Of a stretch of DNA of 64,000 nucleotides, positions 14,660 through 22,365 are shown in pieces. Each line of letters begins with the position of its first letter. Position 1 is the stretch's first letter. Location: assembly GCA_965196605.1 (NCBI GenBank), contig CBDAKK010000001.1, positions 1 to 64,000 on the forward strand. The letters are read 5' to 3'. The notes below the pieces were generated by a model that had not been told where the DNA came from, made no database searches, and saw only the letters and a list, made by a program, of their open reading frames with translations. Made by a program: the position numbers and the translations under genes. Source of the DNA: CBDAKK01 sp965196605 (GTDB lineage: Bacteria; Spirochaetota; Spirochaetia; WTKD01; G963693115).

Positions 14660-15973
14660 TTATAACGCTCGCCCTCGTCCAAAGCCACTGCTCCCAACTC
14701 CCATTTCTACTTTCTCATACCGCGGGCGTTGATGCTCCCTGCTCCCTGCATACATGCTCAAAAAGCACGCCCACGCTCTATCCGCATGACTTCCCTCATC
14801 ACGACTTGCATCAAACCGCACTCCACCTGTTGGCGTGCTTATCCTCTGCAAGCTGTGTAAGTCCTTCCGCAATGCCTCATCTCCTTGCGGTATGCGTATC
14901 CGCTTATCTTCAAACCGTTGCTTCGCAACAGTCGCTACATGTTGTTTATTCGCTCCTGTGAATAATACGCCCTCTACTACGTACTCTCCATATTTGCGTT
15001 TCGCATCCTCCACCGGCTTCTCACCCATACCCGTTTGGTCTATGCATATCCTCGCTACCCGATACCGTTGCATCACCTCATGCCGTATTGCATCTTGCTC
15101 CGCAAAGCTAATATTTCGCCTCGCTATCACTTCCCGCGTCCACAACACATCGCCCACAAGCTCACTCACCCATAGCACCCACAAGTCGCCCCGCCTCGCT
15201 ATGTCTTCTCCCACATAACACAAACCACCTGCGTAACCCTCTCTGCTTCCTGCGCATCTCTCTTCTACACTTGCTATCAAGTCATACGATAACCATGCAC
15301 TCGCTTCATCCACCCAACGTAACTCATACTCTTGTTCCCACGCCTGTGCATCGCCAATTGTCCTTTTCAGTGCTTCCACATCTCTGGGGAGCCCCTGTTT
15401 CACCGCTTCATAGATATCACACACATGCTTACTAAACGGACTCTCATGAGCACTAAAAAGCGTATAAAACATATTCCCCTTGCCATTCGGCGTGCTCGTA
15501 ATTCGTAACCGATGCCCCGCACTGACAATAGGAAATACCGCCTTCCATATCTGCCTACTGTCCTTATGAAACGCAAACTCATCCAAATACACATTCGCAC
15601 TAAAGCCCCGCGCCGTGTCCGCATTCGCTGGCAATGCCGTTATTTTACTACCCCCCGAAAGCACCGCTTCATGCGCTAACACCCTCAAATCTTCCAAGTA
15701 CTCTTCGTTGTAGCTTTTTAGTACAATGTTTATCGCCTCAAGATGCCGCTTCACTCCTTCGTTCATCGCTTCCCGCGCCTGTCGCTCCCCTCGTGAGAGT
15801 ATCACCCACCTGCGCTTCTCTCCCCGCGCCTCTGCTTCCAAACAATCTAGTACTATCTCAAGCGTCGTCGTAAATGTCTTGCCCCTCTGCCTCGCAAACA
15901 TCCCTATCTTAAACCGACTCTCATCGTTAAGCCACCTCTTCTGATACTCATATAATGGCACTACATTCTTCAT
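14660..15973 (-). CDS. Terminase large subunit (Mu gp28-like)
   Basis: A 437-residue packaging ATPase-nuclease. The N-terminal ATPase region has FARQRGKTFTTTLEIV (about 26-41), the Walker A-like element of gp28, and YLDEFAFHKD (about 130-139), a Walker B with the catalytic Glu. The C-terminal nuclease part shows CIDQTGMG (about 310) and ends with DEGSHADRAWACFL. It pumps phage DNA into proheads together with the small subunit, whose stop overlaps its ATG by four bases. Confidence 0.9.
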   Translation of the reverse strand: MKNVVPLYEYQKRWLNDESRFKIGMFARQRGKTFTTTLEIVLDCLEAEARGEKRRWVILSRGERQAREAMNEGVKRHLEAINIVLKSYNEEYLEDLRVLAHEAVLSGGSKITALPANADTARGFSANVYLDEFAFHKDSRQIWKAVFPIVSAGHRLRITSTPNGKGNMFYTLFSAHESPFSKHVCDIYEAVKQGLPRDVEALKRTIGDAQAWEQEYELRWVDEASAWLSYDLIASVEERCAGSREGYAGGLCYVGEDIARRGDLWVLWVSELVGDVLWTREVIARRNISFAEQDAIRHEVMQRYRVARICIDQTGMGEKPVEDAKRKYGEYVVEGVLFTGANKQHVATVAKQRFEDKRIRIPQGDEALRKDLHSLQRISTPTGGVRFDASRDEGSHADRAWACFLSMYAGSREHQRPRYEKVEMGVGSSGFGRGRAL

Positions 15974-16524
15974 TTGCTGTGTATCCCATAGGTGTTGCCT
16001 ATTGCTTCCAAGCTCTTTTCCAGTACTCCTCTCCCAAGCCCACTTTTCTTTAAGGTTCTCTCCGCTTCCTCCACCACCAGCTTGCGTATCTTTTTCTCCC
16101 GCTCCACACTCGCACTCGCCGCAACTTCAATATGATGCAACGTTTCGCTGATTGTCTTTATCGTTTTTACCCGATCGCTTGCGCCCATGCCATTGCCTTC
16201 ATCAAACAAATCAAACATGTCAAATACAAGCACTCGTAGCTTCTCAAGCAACAGTCGACCTACCGCATTTTCAGTATCCTCCCCATGTTCTTGCACAATC
16301 GCTTGCGCAACCACTCGTGCTTGCTTCAGCCGTTCTCCTTCTACATCGATACGCTTCTTATACCGTGCCATCGCACTACGACTTATCTTCGTGCTACTTC
16401 CTTGTGTAAGTTTATTAATATACGCAGTTGCTTCGTCTATCGTAGTTTTCGGTTTCCGTAACAGTTTATGCAACGCCTTCTGCAACTCTTCGGGTAACTG
16501 CTCTATACTTGATTTTTGTGCCAT
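15970..16524 (-). CDS. Terminase small subunit-like protein (Mu gp27, DUF3486)
   Basis: A 184-residue helical protein matching the DUF3486 / Mu gp27 family: SIEQLPEELQKALHKLL, then TIDEATAYINKL and SRSAMARYKKRID, an N-terminal DNA-binding region, followed by a long helical segment (ETLHHIEVAASASVEREKKI). It is placed between gp26- and gp28-like genes exactly as in Mu and is expected to recognise phage DNA for packaging. Confidence 0.88.
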   Translation of the reverse strand: MAQKSSIEQLPEELQKALHKLLRKPKTTIDEATAYINKLTQGSSTKISRSAMARYKKRIDVEGERLKQARVVAQAIVQEHGEDTENAVGRLLLEKLRVLVFDMFDLFDEGNGMGASDRVKTIKTISETLHHIEVAASASVEREKKIRKLVVEEAERTLKKSGLGRGVLEKSLEAIGNTYGIHSK

Positions 16525-16528
16525 CGCT

Positions 16529-16822
16529 TCACTCCAGCTCTGGCAACTTTCGTTCTATCCCTCGAATCTGTATCCTTCCTTCAGAGGCATCCAAGCCCCT
16601 CTGGGTCAAAGTCGCCACTTGCGCAAAATCGCCTATCCACTCGGTTCTCACGCACCCTACGTGCTCCAGCCACTTAAGCTGCTTATGTACATCATCCAGC
16701 GGTATACTGTGTCCCCAGTCCGTAAGCACGCTCCACAGTATCCGACTGTTAATGCTATACCCCTCATCTACCGCCAAAAGATCTATAATCCGCCGCTTAT
16801 TCTCGTCAAATGCGTTACTCAT
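16529..16822 (-). CDS. Mu gp26-like winged-helix protein
   Basis: A 97-residue protein with a winged-helix layout: NKRRIIDLLAVDEGYSINSRI, then LDDVHKQLKWLEHVGCVRTEW and ATLTQRGLDASEG. In Mu-like phages a protein of this size and fold (gp26) lies between gp25 and the small terminase, as here. The exact role is not established. Confidence 0.75.
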   Translation of the reverse strand: MSNAFDENKRRIIDLLAVDEGYSINSRILWSVLTDWGHSIPLDDVHKQLKWLEHVGCVRTEWIGDFAQVATLTQRGLDASEGRIQIRGIERKLPELE

Positions 16823-16825
16823 ACC

Positions 16826-17191
16826 TTATTGTTCCTTCTTCAAAATGTGCTGGTGTATAACTCCCAATATGTTATTCATACCTCGCTGATTTGCTTCTAT
16901 ACTACTTAATCGCTCATTTATTTCTGCTATTTCTTTATTGGTCGCTCGATGTGATATGTCTTGTCGCAACTTTGCTACATCCTCTTCCAATGCTTCTTTC
17001 ACGCTCGCTAGTTCTTTTTCACTCTCGTCAAACCGCTTGCCCATTGCTGATGCTACTCGCTCTATCGCTTCCGCATTCTTTTGCGCCTGCCTCTGTAGCA
17101 TCTTCCACATCCACACAACAAGCCCCACCATCGTGCTTATAAGCGATACCGCTCCTATCGCTATTCGCATCCACACGCTTATCTCATCCAT
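16826..17191 (-). CDS. Mu gp25-like membrane-anchored coiled-coil protein (DUF2730-like)
   Basis: A 121-residue protein with one N-terminal membrane segment (about residues 8-30, WMRIAIGAVSLISTMVGLVV) and a long coiled coil (ESEKELASVKEALEEDVAKL, then IAEINERLSSIEANQ). This architecture and position match the gp25/DUF2730 proteins of Mu-like phages. It is probably involved in lysis or envelope interaction, which is inferred from location. Confidence 0.72.
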   Translation of the reverse strand: MDEISVWMRIAIGAVSLISTMVGLVVWMWKMLQRQAQKNAEAIERVASAMGKRFDESEKELASVKEALEEDVAKLRQDISHRATNKEIAEINERLSSIEANQRGMNNILGVIHQHILKKEQ

Positions 17192-17222
17192 AGCTTCTTC
17201 CTTATCATTCCCTTGAAACTCT

Positions 17223-17627
17223 TCACTTCAAGTAATACATTCCCACAACTCCACCGACAAAACCCACGACTAACCCCGTAAGTCCGCCCAGTAGACCTGC
17301 TTCAATCGCTTGCTTACCACTCACCCGCTCGTAACTCCTGAACAATGTCTCTTGCTCGCCCAGTCTCTCGCTTTGCTTCTCTAACAAGCCGTTGACTTCG
17401 CTTAATACTCTCTCTCGTTGCCTCTCCAAGTTCTCTTGCTTCTGCAACTCCTTCTCTAGCTCCTGTATTCGCATCTCTTGCCGACTTATTATTTGCTCTA
17501 ATTCTTCCAGCAATGCGCCCTTTCTCTCCGCTCGTGTTTGCGAGTAAACGGGTTGCCAGCATGATTGCACCAGTGATAAAACCACCAATAAGAACGCCGT
17601 ACTTCTTGATACTATTCCACATATCAT
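17223..17627 (-). CDS. Spanin-like protein 1: signal or lipoprotein start, coiled coil, C-terminal membrane segment
   Basis: A 134-residue protein. The first 25 residues are hydrophobic and end in LSLVQSC, which resembles a relaxed lipobox. A charged coiled coil follows (LEELEQIISRQEMRIQELEK) and then a Gly-rich membrane segment (AGLLGGLTGLVVGFVGGVVG). ATG 17627 overlaps the holin stop and has GGAGGAG seven bases upstream. A second gene in another frame starts five bases later and is almost fully contained in this one. The pair resembles overlapping Rz/Rz1 spanins, which disrupt the outer membrane at lysis. Confidence 0.68.
   Translation of the reverse strand: MICGIVSRSTAFLLVVLSLVQSCWQPVYSQTRAERKGALLEELEQIISRQEMRIQELEKELQKQENLERQRERVLSEVNGLLEKQSERLGEQETLFRSYERVSGKQAIEAGLLGGLTGLVVGFVGGVVGMYYLK
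17314..17622 (-). CDS. Spanin-like protein 2, embedded out of frame in spanin-like protein 1
   Basis: A 102-residue protein, MWNSIKKYGVLIGGFITGAI and onward, with one N-terminal membrane anchor (about 8-28) and a long Arg/Glu/Ala-rich helix (ANTGAREGVAEARELGEATR). It lies wholly inside the 17223-17627 gene in a different frame, its ATG five bases after the other ATG, sharing the same GGAGGAG. The topology fits an inner-membrane Rz-like spanin. A chance open frame is possible, but a clean transmembrane segment followed by a regular coiled coil argues against it. Confidence 0.55.
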   Translation of the reverse strand: MWNSIKKYGVLIGGFITGAIMLATRLLANTSGEKGRIAGRIRANNKSARDANTGAREGVAEARELGEATRESIKRSQRLVREAKRETGRARDIVQELRAGEW

Positions 17628-17845
17628 CAATATCTCCTCCGTGCAAACTTTTCAATAATTCCAGCTCCCAACAATGTTGATGACGCTCCATATGCCCATC
17701 CCAAAAATGGCTCTGTAGAATCCCCTGTTATCACTGAATATGTGGTCAACCCCATTGCAAAAAATAATGTTATCGACCCTAGTATTCTCTTACTACTCAA
17801 AACCCCACTCTCATCGCTAAATATTTCTCTCAAGACTTTTTTCAT
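17627..17845 (-). CDS. Holin-like small membrane protein
   Basis: A 72-residue protein with two hydrophobic segments (SITLFFAMGLTTYSVI and LGWAYGASSTLLGAGIIE) and a basic tail (KFARRRY), the usual form of a small holin. It is directly downstream of the endolysin gene and upstream of the spanin-like pair, so the lysis cassette is complete. The TGA is followed at once by the next ATG. Confidence 0.7.
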   Translation of the reverse strand: MKKVLREIFSDESGVLSSKRILGSITLFFAMGLTTYSVITGDSTEPFLGWAYGASSTLLGAGIIEKFARRRY

Positions 17846-17854
17846 AACTCCTCC

Positions 17855-18622
17855 TTAATTTCTCACTATCACATGTGCCCAGTACCCTTCGTTCTCTCCG
17901 CTGTTCTTCAGGTACTCAACCACATCTGCTTTTCTCATAATGACGTTGTTCCCTTTCTCATACCCCGTTACATCCGGGTTGTATCCGACCCTATAATCGC
18001 CCCACGGATCGTCTATAATAAACGCCTCAAATCTATCAAGCTCTATTTGATTCGGACTTTCGGGGCAGTCTCCCGAATACACCACATCGCCAATGCTCAC
18101 AATGTGGGCTAGTCTATTTCCCCGATAGTTTGGAAAGTCCCCGCTTACCACAACTCCCGCACCGACTTGCACCATCCATATAAGCTCTTGCAGCGTCCTG
18201 TCTATTCCAAACTCCGCAACTCCCACACCATTGGCTATTTTGTTATAGCCCCACCGCAACATTGTATGCACTTCGTAAGGTTTTATTTTCACAGAACCAT
18301 TCCCATAAAATGCCCACGGCGCCGCTTCTCGCATCACCCGTATCGCTTCTTTACGCTTGAGATATCCTGCAAAGTAGTCTTCTGCTTGCATGCCTACCGG
18401 TACTTCAAACATCGCACCCGCTCGCTTTGACGCCATCACATAACTCGTTACATTGCACGTACCCTGCGGGTCTACCTTGTTATTTCTCTGCGTGTGATAC
18501 GCTCCGTTCGCATTCGTTCCTTCACCGTATCTTCTCATGCTTACCACAATATCTGCTTCTCTTACCTTCTCAAAATAACCCGTGTTATTGTTTTGGTTTC
18601 TCAAAAAATAAAAACGCCACAC
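17855..18622 (-). CDS. C39-like cysteine peptidase, probable endolysin
   Basis: About 255 residues with a papain-like C39-type catalytic set: Cys in DPQGTCNVTSYVMA (about residue 57), His in NRLAHIVSIGDVVYSG (about 170), and Asp in FIIDDPWGDYRVGYN (about 203). It probably cleaves peptidoglycan peptides at phage release, in agreement with the holin gene following it. The start is uncertain: GTG at 18622 and ATG at 18538 are both in frame, and only weak ribosome binding sites are seen. It is the first gene of the leftward lysis-packaging module. Confidence 0.72.
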   Translation of the reverse strand: MWRFYFLRNQNNNTGYFEKVREADIVVSMRRYGEGTNANGAYHTQRNNKVDPQGTCNVTSYVMASKRAGAMFEVPVGMQAEDYFAGYLKRKEAIRVMREAAPWAFYGNGSVKIKPYEVHTMLRWGYNKIANGVGVAEFGIDRTLQELIWMVQVGAGVVVSGDFPNYRGNRLAHIVSIGDVVYSGDCPESPNQIELDRFEAFIIDDPWGDYRVGYNPDVTGYEKGNNVIMRKADVVEYLKNSGENEGYWAHVIVRN

Positions 18623-18679
18623 CGCACACTAACTACCTTGTCGCGCCATATTTGCCAAGTTTGTTCTTGTTAAAACCGC

Positions 18680-18795
18680 ACGCAAAAATACGCAGTTTCA
18701 GTTGCAAAATATAAAACCCAGTTGCAAAAATACTCCCATCTATCCCACCAAATACCACTGTTATCCCATTTAATCCCGCCTACTTATCCCATGCA
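18680..18795. promoter_or_regulatory. Iterated short repeats at the probable right end of the prophage
   Basis: Three GCAAAA(A)TA repeats start at 18682, 18704 and 18724 (spacing 22 and 20), two with an upstream CAGTT. They are followed by TATCCCA at 18741, 18762 and 18785 plus two degenerate copies. Spacings near 10 or 20 place them on one face of the helix. Host-type repeat sequence begins at about 18808. These could be transposase end-binding sites or the control region of the lysis-packaging operon, and a phage end of the form ...ATGCA at 18795 would suit a Mu-like terminus. Confidence 0.45.
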
Positions 18796-18807
18796 TATAC
18801 AGTGAGC

Positions 18808-19640
18808 AGTGCACTCACACACACTTACTTCCATATAATCTTCATGCTTGTGCACAGTATCTATGTTATTACTGCTTTAGCACACAGGATGTTTTTCTTT
18901 GATGCAAGCTCCATGTTTGCACCGCACAGCGGTGCTTATGCAATAGTTTGCATCCGTTCACGCTTCGCGTTCTCGACTTTTTGGTTCTTTTGCTATAAGC
19001 TCCATCTTTGTGTCGCTTCGCTCTCGACTTTTCTTCTCTTGCGTCCTCACAGCCGTGCCATGGAGGGCACGCATTGGCTGACAGGGATGGTAAGCAACCC
19101 TGCGCCACCTGTGCGTAGCACCTCAATGTACTTACGCCTATAGATAAGTACAGTCGCGCAAGCGCATTACCTGTGTCATAGCTCATAAGGCTAGCGAGTT
19201 TTCTTTTCTTTCTTTGGTACTTTCTTTCTTTTCTTTTTCGTCGCAAAAAAAGAAAAGAAAGAAAGTACAGCCGTCCGAACTGTTTGCATAGTGCACCTCA
19301 CGTCGTGGCAACAAAAAGCGTGAGAAATCAAGCTAAAGCAACCCGTGCTTTGCACCTACAGCAAACAAGTGAAGCCCCCTGTGCGTAGCGCCTAAAAGAG
19401 AAAAGCAAAAACGGCCAACCGAAGTGTTTGCATAGTGCGTGCCACATCGTGGCAACAAGAGGCGTTCACGCAACACTGCGAAGCAGAATACACACGGCGT
19501 GCAGCTTACACGCGCGTAGCGCAGTACCGCGTCTCACCCAATGGGGGGGTGTGGGGACACCCCCCACAAAGCGCTTATGCAAATACCGCGTCTCACCCAA
19601 TGGGGGGGTGGGGGGGGACACCCCCCACAAAGATAAAACA
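18808..19640. repeat. Modular intergenic repeat block 1, ending in two tandem G-rich hairpins
   Basis: No gene is seen here. The block holds modules found in the other gene-free blocks: a segment with GTGCACAGTATCTATG (about 18850, again at 24170), GCCGTGCCATGGAGGGCACG (about 19054, again at 24306), and a polypyrimidine/polypurine hairpin with 21-bp arms (about 19217-19267). It closes with two tandem copies (about 19524-19571 and 19584-19632) of the G-rich hairpin, right-hand orientation. The opposite end seems lost at the prophage junction. Confidence 0.75.
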
Positions 19641-19641
19641 C

Positions 19642-19647
19642 TACAAT
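19642..19647 (+). promoter_or_regulatory. -10 hexamer of xseA, predicted leaderless
   Basis: TACAAT ends six bases before the xseA ATG at 19654, with no ribosome binding site between. This places the transcription start at or next to the ATG. No clear -35 is visible because the G-rich hairpin lies upstream. Confidence 0.4.
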
Positions 19648-19653
19648 ACTAGC

Positions 19654-20856
19654 ATGCATACATATAGTGTGAGTGAGTTTACCGCAAGGGTGGAAGGGGC
19701 CTTGCGCAGCGCCTTTGCCGCGCCGGTGAGCCTTGAGGGTGAAGTGAGCAATTTTAAGGCTTCAAGCAATGGGCACTGGTACTTTACCCTCAAGGACAGC
19801 AAAAGCGCCGTGCAAGTGGTCATGTTTAAAGGGGCTAACAGCGCCATTAAAAGCGCGCCGCGCAATGGCGACACCACACTCATTGTGGGCGAAGTGGCCT
19901 TTTACAAGGAGCGCGGGCAGTTTCAAATTATATGCACCTTTTTAACCACGCGCGGCTTAGGGGCAATACTCGCGCGCCTTGAGGCCTTAAAGCAGCAGTG
20001 CAAGGAAGCGGGGCTTTTTGATGAAAGTAGGAAAAAGCCCCTGCCGCCGCTGCCAAGAAAGGTTGGCATTGTTACCAGCCGTGAGGCAGCCGCGTTTGAA
20101 GACATAAAGCGTACCTTTGCAAAAAACCAAGCGCGCCTGCACGGCTTTGTGTTTCACTGCTCCGTGCAGGGTGATGAAGCAGCTCGGGACATAGCACGGC
20201 AAATAGCGTACGCAAATGAGATGCACCCCTACCTTGACGTGCTACTCCTCTCACGCGGCGGCGGCTCAATAGAAGACCTCCTGCCCTTTTCAGACGAGCG
20301 AGTCATACACGCAGTTGCTGACTCCCACATTCCAGTAATAAGCGCCGTAGGACATGAGGTAGACATGCCCTTGTGTGAGTACGCAGCGGACATACGCGCA
20401 CACACACCCACAGACGGCGCGGAAATAATATGCAAAGCCCTGCGTGAGAGCGAAGAGCATGTGCTACGCATAAAAAACAACTTGTACAATGACTTTAGAA
20501 CACTCATTGACGACACCCAATACCTCGTGCAGCAGTTCTCCCCCACTACGCTCATAAGAGCATTTTTAGACAAGGCACGCGCCGTGCGCCAAAGCGTGGA
20601 CTACTACACTGAGCACATGCACACGGCAACACGGCATGCCTGTCGATACAGCGCATCCAACATAGAGAAAATGAAGCAATTCATCCATTCATCATCACCC
20701 CAAGCCGTGCTTGCAAAGGGCTATGCCCTTATATACAACCGCGACAAAACACACATGCACACCAGCGCACGCGCACTTGAAGCAGGCACAAACCTTGTCA
20801 TAACTATGAAAGACGGGGAAAGACCTGCTACAATACAGGGACAGCATGAAAAATAA
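19654..20856 (+). CDS. xseA: Exodeoxyribonuclease VII large subunit
   Basis: A 400-residue protein starting MHTYSVSEFTARVEGALRSA. An N-terminal OB-fold (SLEGEVSNFKASSNGHWYFT, about 25-105) is followed by the catalytic exonuclease VII domain (VGIVTSREAAAFEDIKRT, then DVLLLSRGGGSIEDLLPF) and ends with KGYALIYN. With XseB it degrades single-stranded DNA in repair. The frame is open for 73 codons upstream, but that part is the translated G-rich repeat (VWGHPPQSAYANT), so ATG 19654 is the start. It overlaps xseB by 11 bases. Confidence 0.95.
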   Translation: MHTYSVSEFTARVEGALRSAFAAPVSLEGEVSNFKASSNGHWYFTLKDSKSAVQVVMFKGANSAIKSAPRNGDTTLIVGEVAFYKERGQFQIICTFLTTRGLGAILARLEALKQQCKEAGLFDESRKKPLPPLPRKVGIVTSREAAAFEDIKRTFAKNQARLHGFVFHCSVQGDEAARDIARQIAYANEMHPYLDVLLLSRGGGSIEDLLPFSDERVIHAVADSHIPVISAVGHEVDMPLCEYAADIRAHTPTDGAEIICKALRESEEHVLRIKNNLYNDFRTLIDDTQYLVQQFSPTTLIRAFLDKARAVRQSVDYYTEHMHTATRHACRYSASNIEKMKQFIHSSSPQAVLAKGYALIYNRDKTHMHTSARALEAGTNLVITMKDGERPATIQGQHEK

Positions 20857-21205
20857 AGCATCATCTTCCGCATCCTCGTTTCACACAAAGCTCATAGAAC
20901 TAGAGAAAATATACCACCTCATTCAAGAGAGTGACGACAGGGACTTAGAAACCATCATAGGCTTGTATGAAAAAGGCATGAAGCTTGCCTTAAGCTTGGA
21001 AAAGAAAATTACCGAGTACGAAACGCGCATTGAAGATGTGCAAGCAAGCAGCGTGAGGAACAACGAAGAGGCAACGCAAACTCCAGCAGTCCTTAAACCT
21101 AAGCGCGCCACAAACAATACAGAATCTAAAACACCCAAAGTAGCAGAAGCTTCAGACAAACAAGACGAATTCGGGACGTCCTTCGGACTTTTCTCTACAG
21201 AATAA
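20846..21205 (+). CDS. xseB: Exodeoxyribonuclease VII small subunit
   Basis: A 119-residue protein. The conserved XseB core is residues about 12-70 (FHTKLIELEKIYHLIQESD, then LETIIGLYEKGMKLALSLE), a helical hairpin that binds the large subunit. The C-terminal 50 residues are a low-complexity Thr/Lys/Ala tail, longer than usual for this family. Translation is probably coupled to xseA by the overlap. Confidence 0.92.
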   Translation: MKNKASSSASSFHTKLIELEKIYHLIQESDDRDLETIIGLYEKGMKLALSLEKKITEYETRIEDVQASSVRNNEEATQTPAVLKPKRATNNTESKTPKVAEASDKQDEFGTSFGLFSTE

Positions 21206-21246
21206 TGCGCCCCATACACCGCGAGTGCGCAAGCTTGCTACGAGAA

Positions 21247-21412
21247 AGCACTTCCCTCTAAGGGCTGAGGGAGGTGTTCCCTTAGGGGCTAGGGAGGCGT
21301 TCCCTTAGAGCTGAGGGAGGTGTTCCCTGAGGGGCTAGGGAAGCGTTCCCTTAGGGCTGAGGGAGGTGTTCCCTTGGGGGCTAGGGAAGCGTTCCCTTAA
21401 GGCTGAGGGATT
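21247..21412. repeat. Tandem repeat, about 46-47 bp period
   Basis: The phrase CTGAGGGAGGTGTTCCC recurs at about 21264, 21311 and 21357, alternating with CTAGGGA(A/G)GCGTTCCC, so each 46-47-bp period contains two half-units. A single diverged copy lies at about 22110-22130. No open frame uses it. Confidence 0.85.
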
Positions 21413-21419
21413 GTCTAGC

Positions 21420-22100
21420 CTAGGGCTGGCTAGCGCATCTTTCGCGGTGGGGGCACGCCCCCACACCCCCCTTGGGGTGAGATACTGTACTGCGCTATGC
21501 GCATGTGAGCTGCACGCCGTGTGTATTCTGCTTCGCAGTGTTGCGTGAACGCTTCTGCGGCTAAGGCGCTAGCGCGATATGCTAAGTTTTCGGATAGCTG
21601 TACTTGCTATAAGATCCATCTCTGTGTCGCTCCGCGCTGCGCGTCTTGAGTGCTACGCACGGGTTGTTTTAGCTTGATTGCTCACGCTTTTTGCTGCCAC
21701 TGCGTGGGCGCACTATGAAATGCCCTCGGTTGGCTGTACTTTCTTTTTTCTTTTTTTACCATCCATGGCGCACAATGCATGCCATCCATGGCATGTGCGT
21801 GCGACGGAAAAAAAGTCGCAAGCGCGACAAGCGCGAGCGGCTAGAAACGATTAAAATAAGTGTCCCAACGCGACACAAAGATGGAACTTATAGCAAGTAC
21901 CAAAGAAAAAAGAAAAACGCGCTGTGGGGGCATGCCCCCACACCCCCAGCATTCAGCAAAGGCCTTTTGCGCTTACGCGCGAGTATATGTATCTGTAGGC
22001 GTAAGTACCTTGAGGTGCTACGCACAGGTGGCGCAGGTTTGCTTCGGGTGTGGGGCTACGCCGTAGGGACTTAAGACGTGAGGTGCAAGTATGGTGTAGT
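21420..22100. repeat. Modular intergenic repeat block 2
   Basis: This stretch between xseB and the kelch gene has no gene. It contains two left-oriented G-rich hairpins (about 21448-21480 and 21926-21955), the CCATCCATGGCATG palindrome module (about 21770-21800), and a CGACACAAAGATGGA segment that recurs in other blocks. The 200 bases after it (to the promoter at 22298) look unique. Confidence 0.7.
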
Positions 22101-22297
22101 CTAGGGCGGGGGTGGTGTTCCCTTGGGGCTGAGAGATTGCGTAGTCTGAGGCGAGATAGAAGGCTTACAAGGGGTCGCCGTACGGCTCATGTGTGTATAC
22201 TGGGTGGCGTTTCTTGAGGCTTACAGCGGCTGTTTGCTAGTGGGGAATGCTGAGTTTTGAGAAAAGTAAGTGCTTCTGTAATCTTTTAGATTATTCA

Positions 22298-22326
22298 TTG
22301 AAATTTTTATGTTATTCTTTTATAGT
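22298..22326 (+). promoter_or_regulatory. Sigma-70 promoter of the kelch lipoprotein gene
   Basis: TTGAAA (22298-22303), 17 bases, TATAGT (22321-22326). The lipoprotein ATG follows at 22366 with AAGGAG at about 22351-22356. Confidence 0.55.
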
Positions 22327-22365
22327 AGTAGTGTTACGTAGCATTAACAAAAAGGAGTGTGAATT

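Noticed and set aside
18869..19246. Open frames inside the intergenic repeat blocks
   Set aside because: They cover hairpin modules that recur elsewhere in either orientation and different frames, with no conserved protein.
19435..19653. 73-codon N-terminal extension of xseA
   Set aside because: It encodes translated tandem repeat DNA; normal XseA starts at the ATG at 19654.
21247..21412. 46-bp repeats as a CRISPR array
   Set aside because: There are no unique spacers, the half-units alternate, and no cas genes are near.
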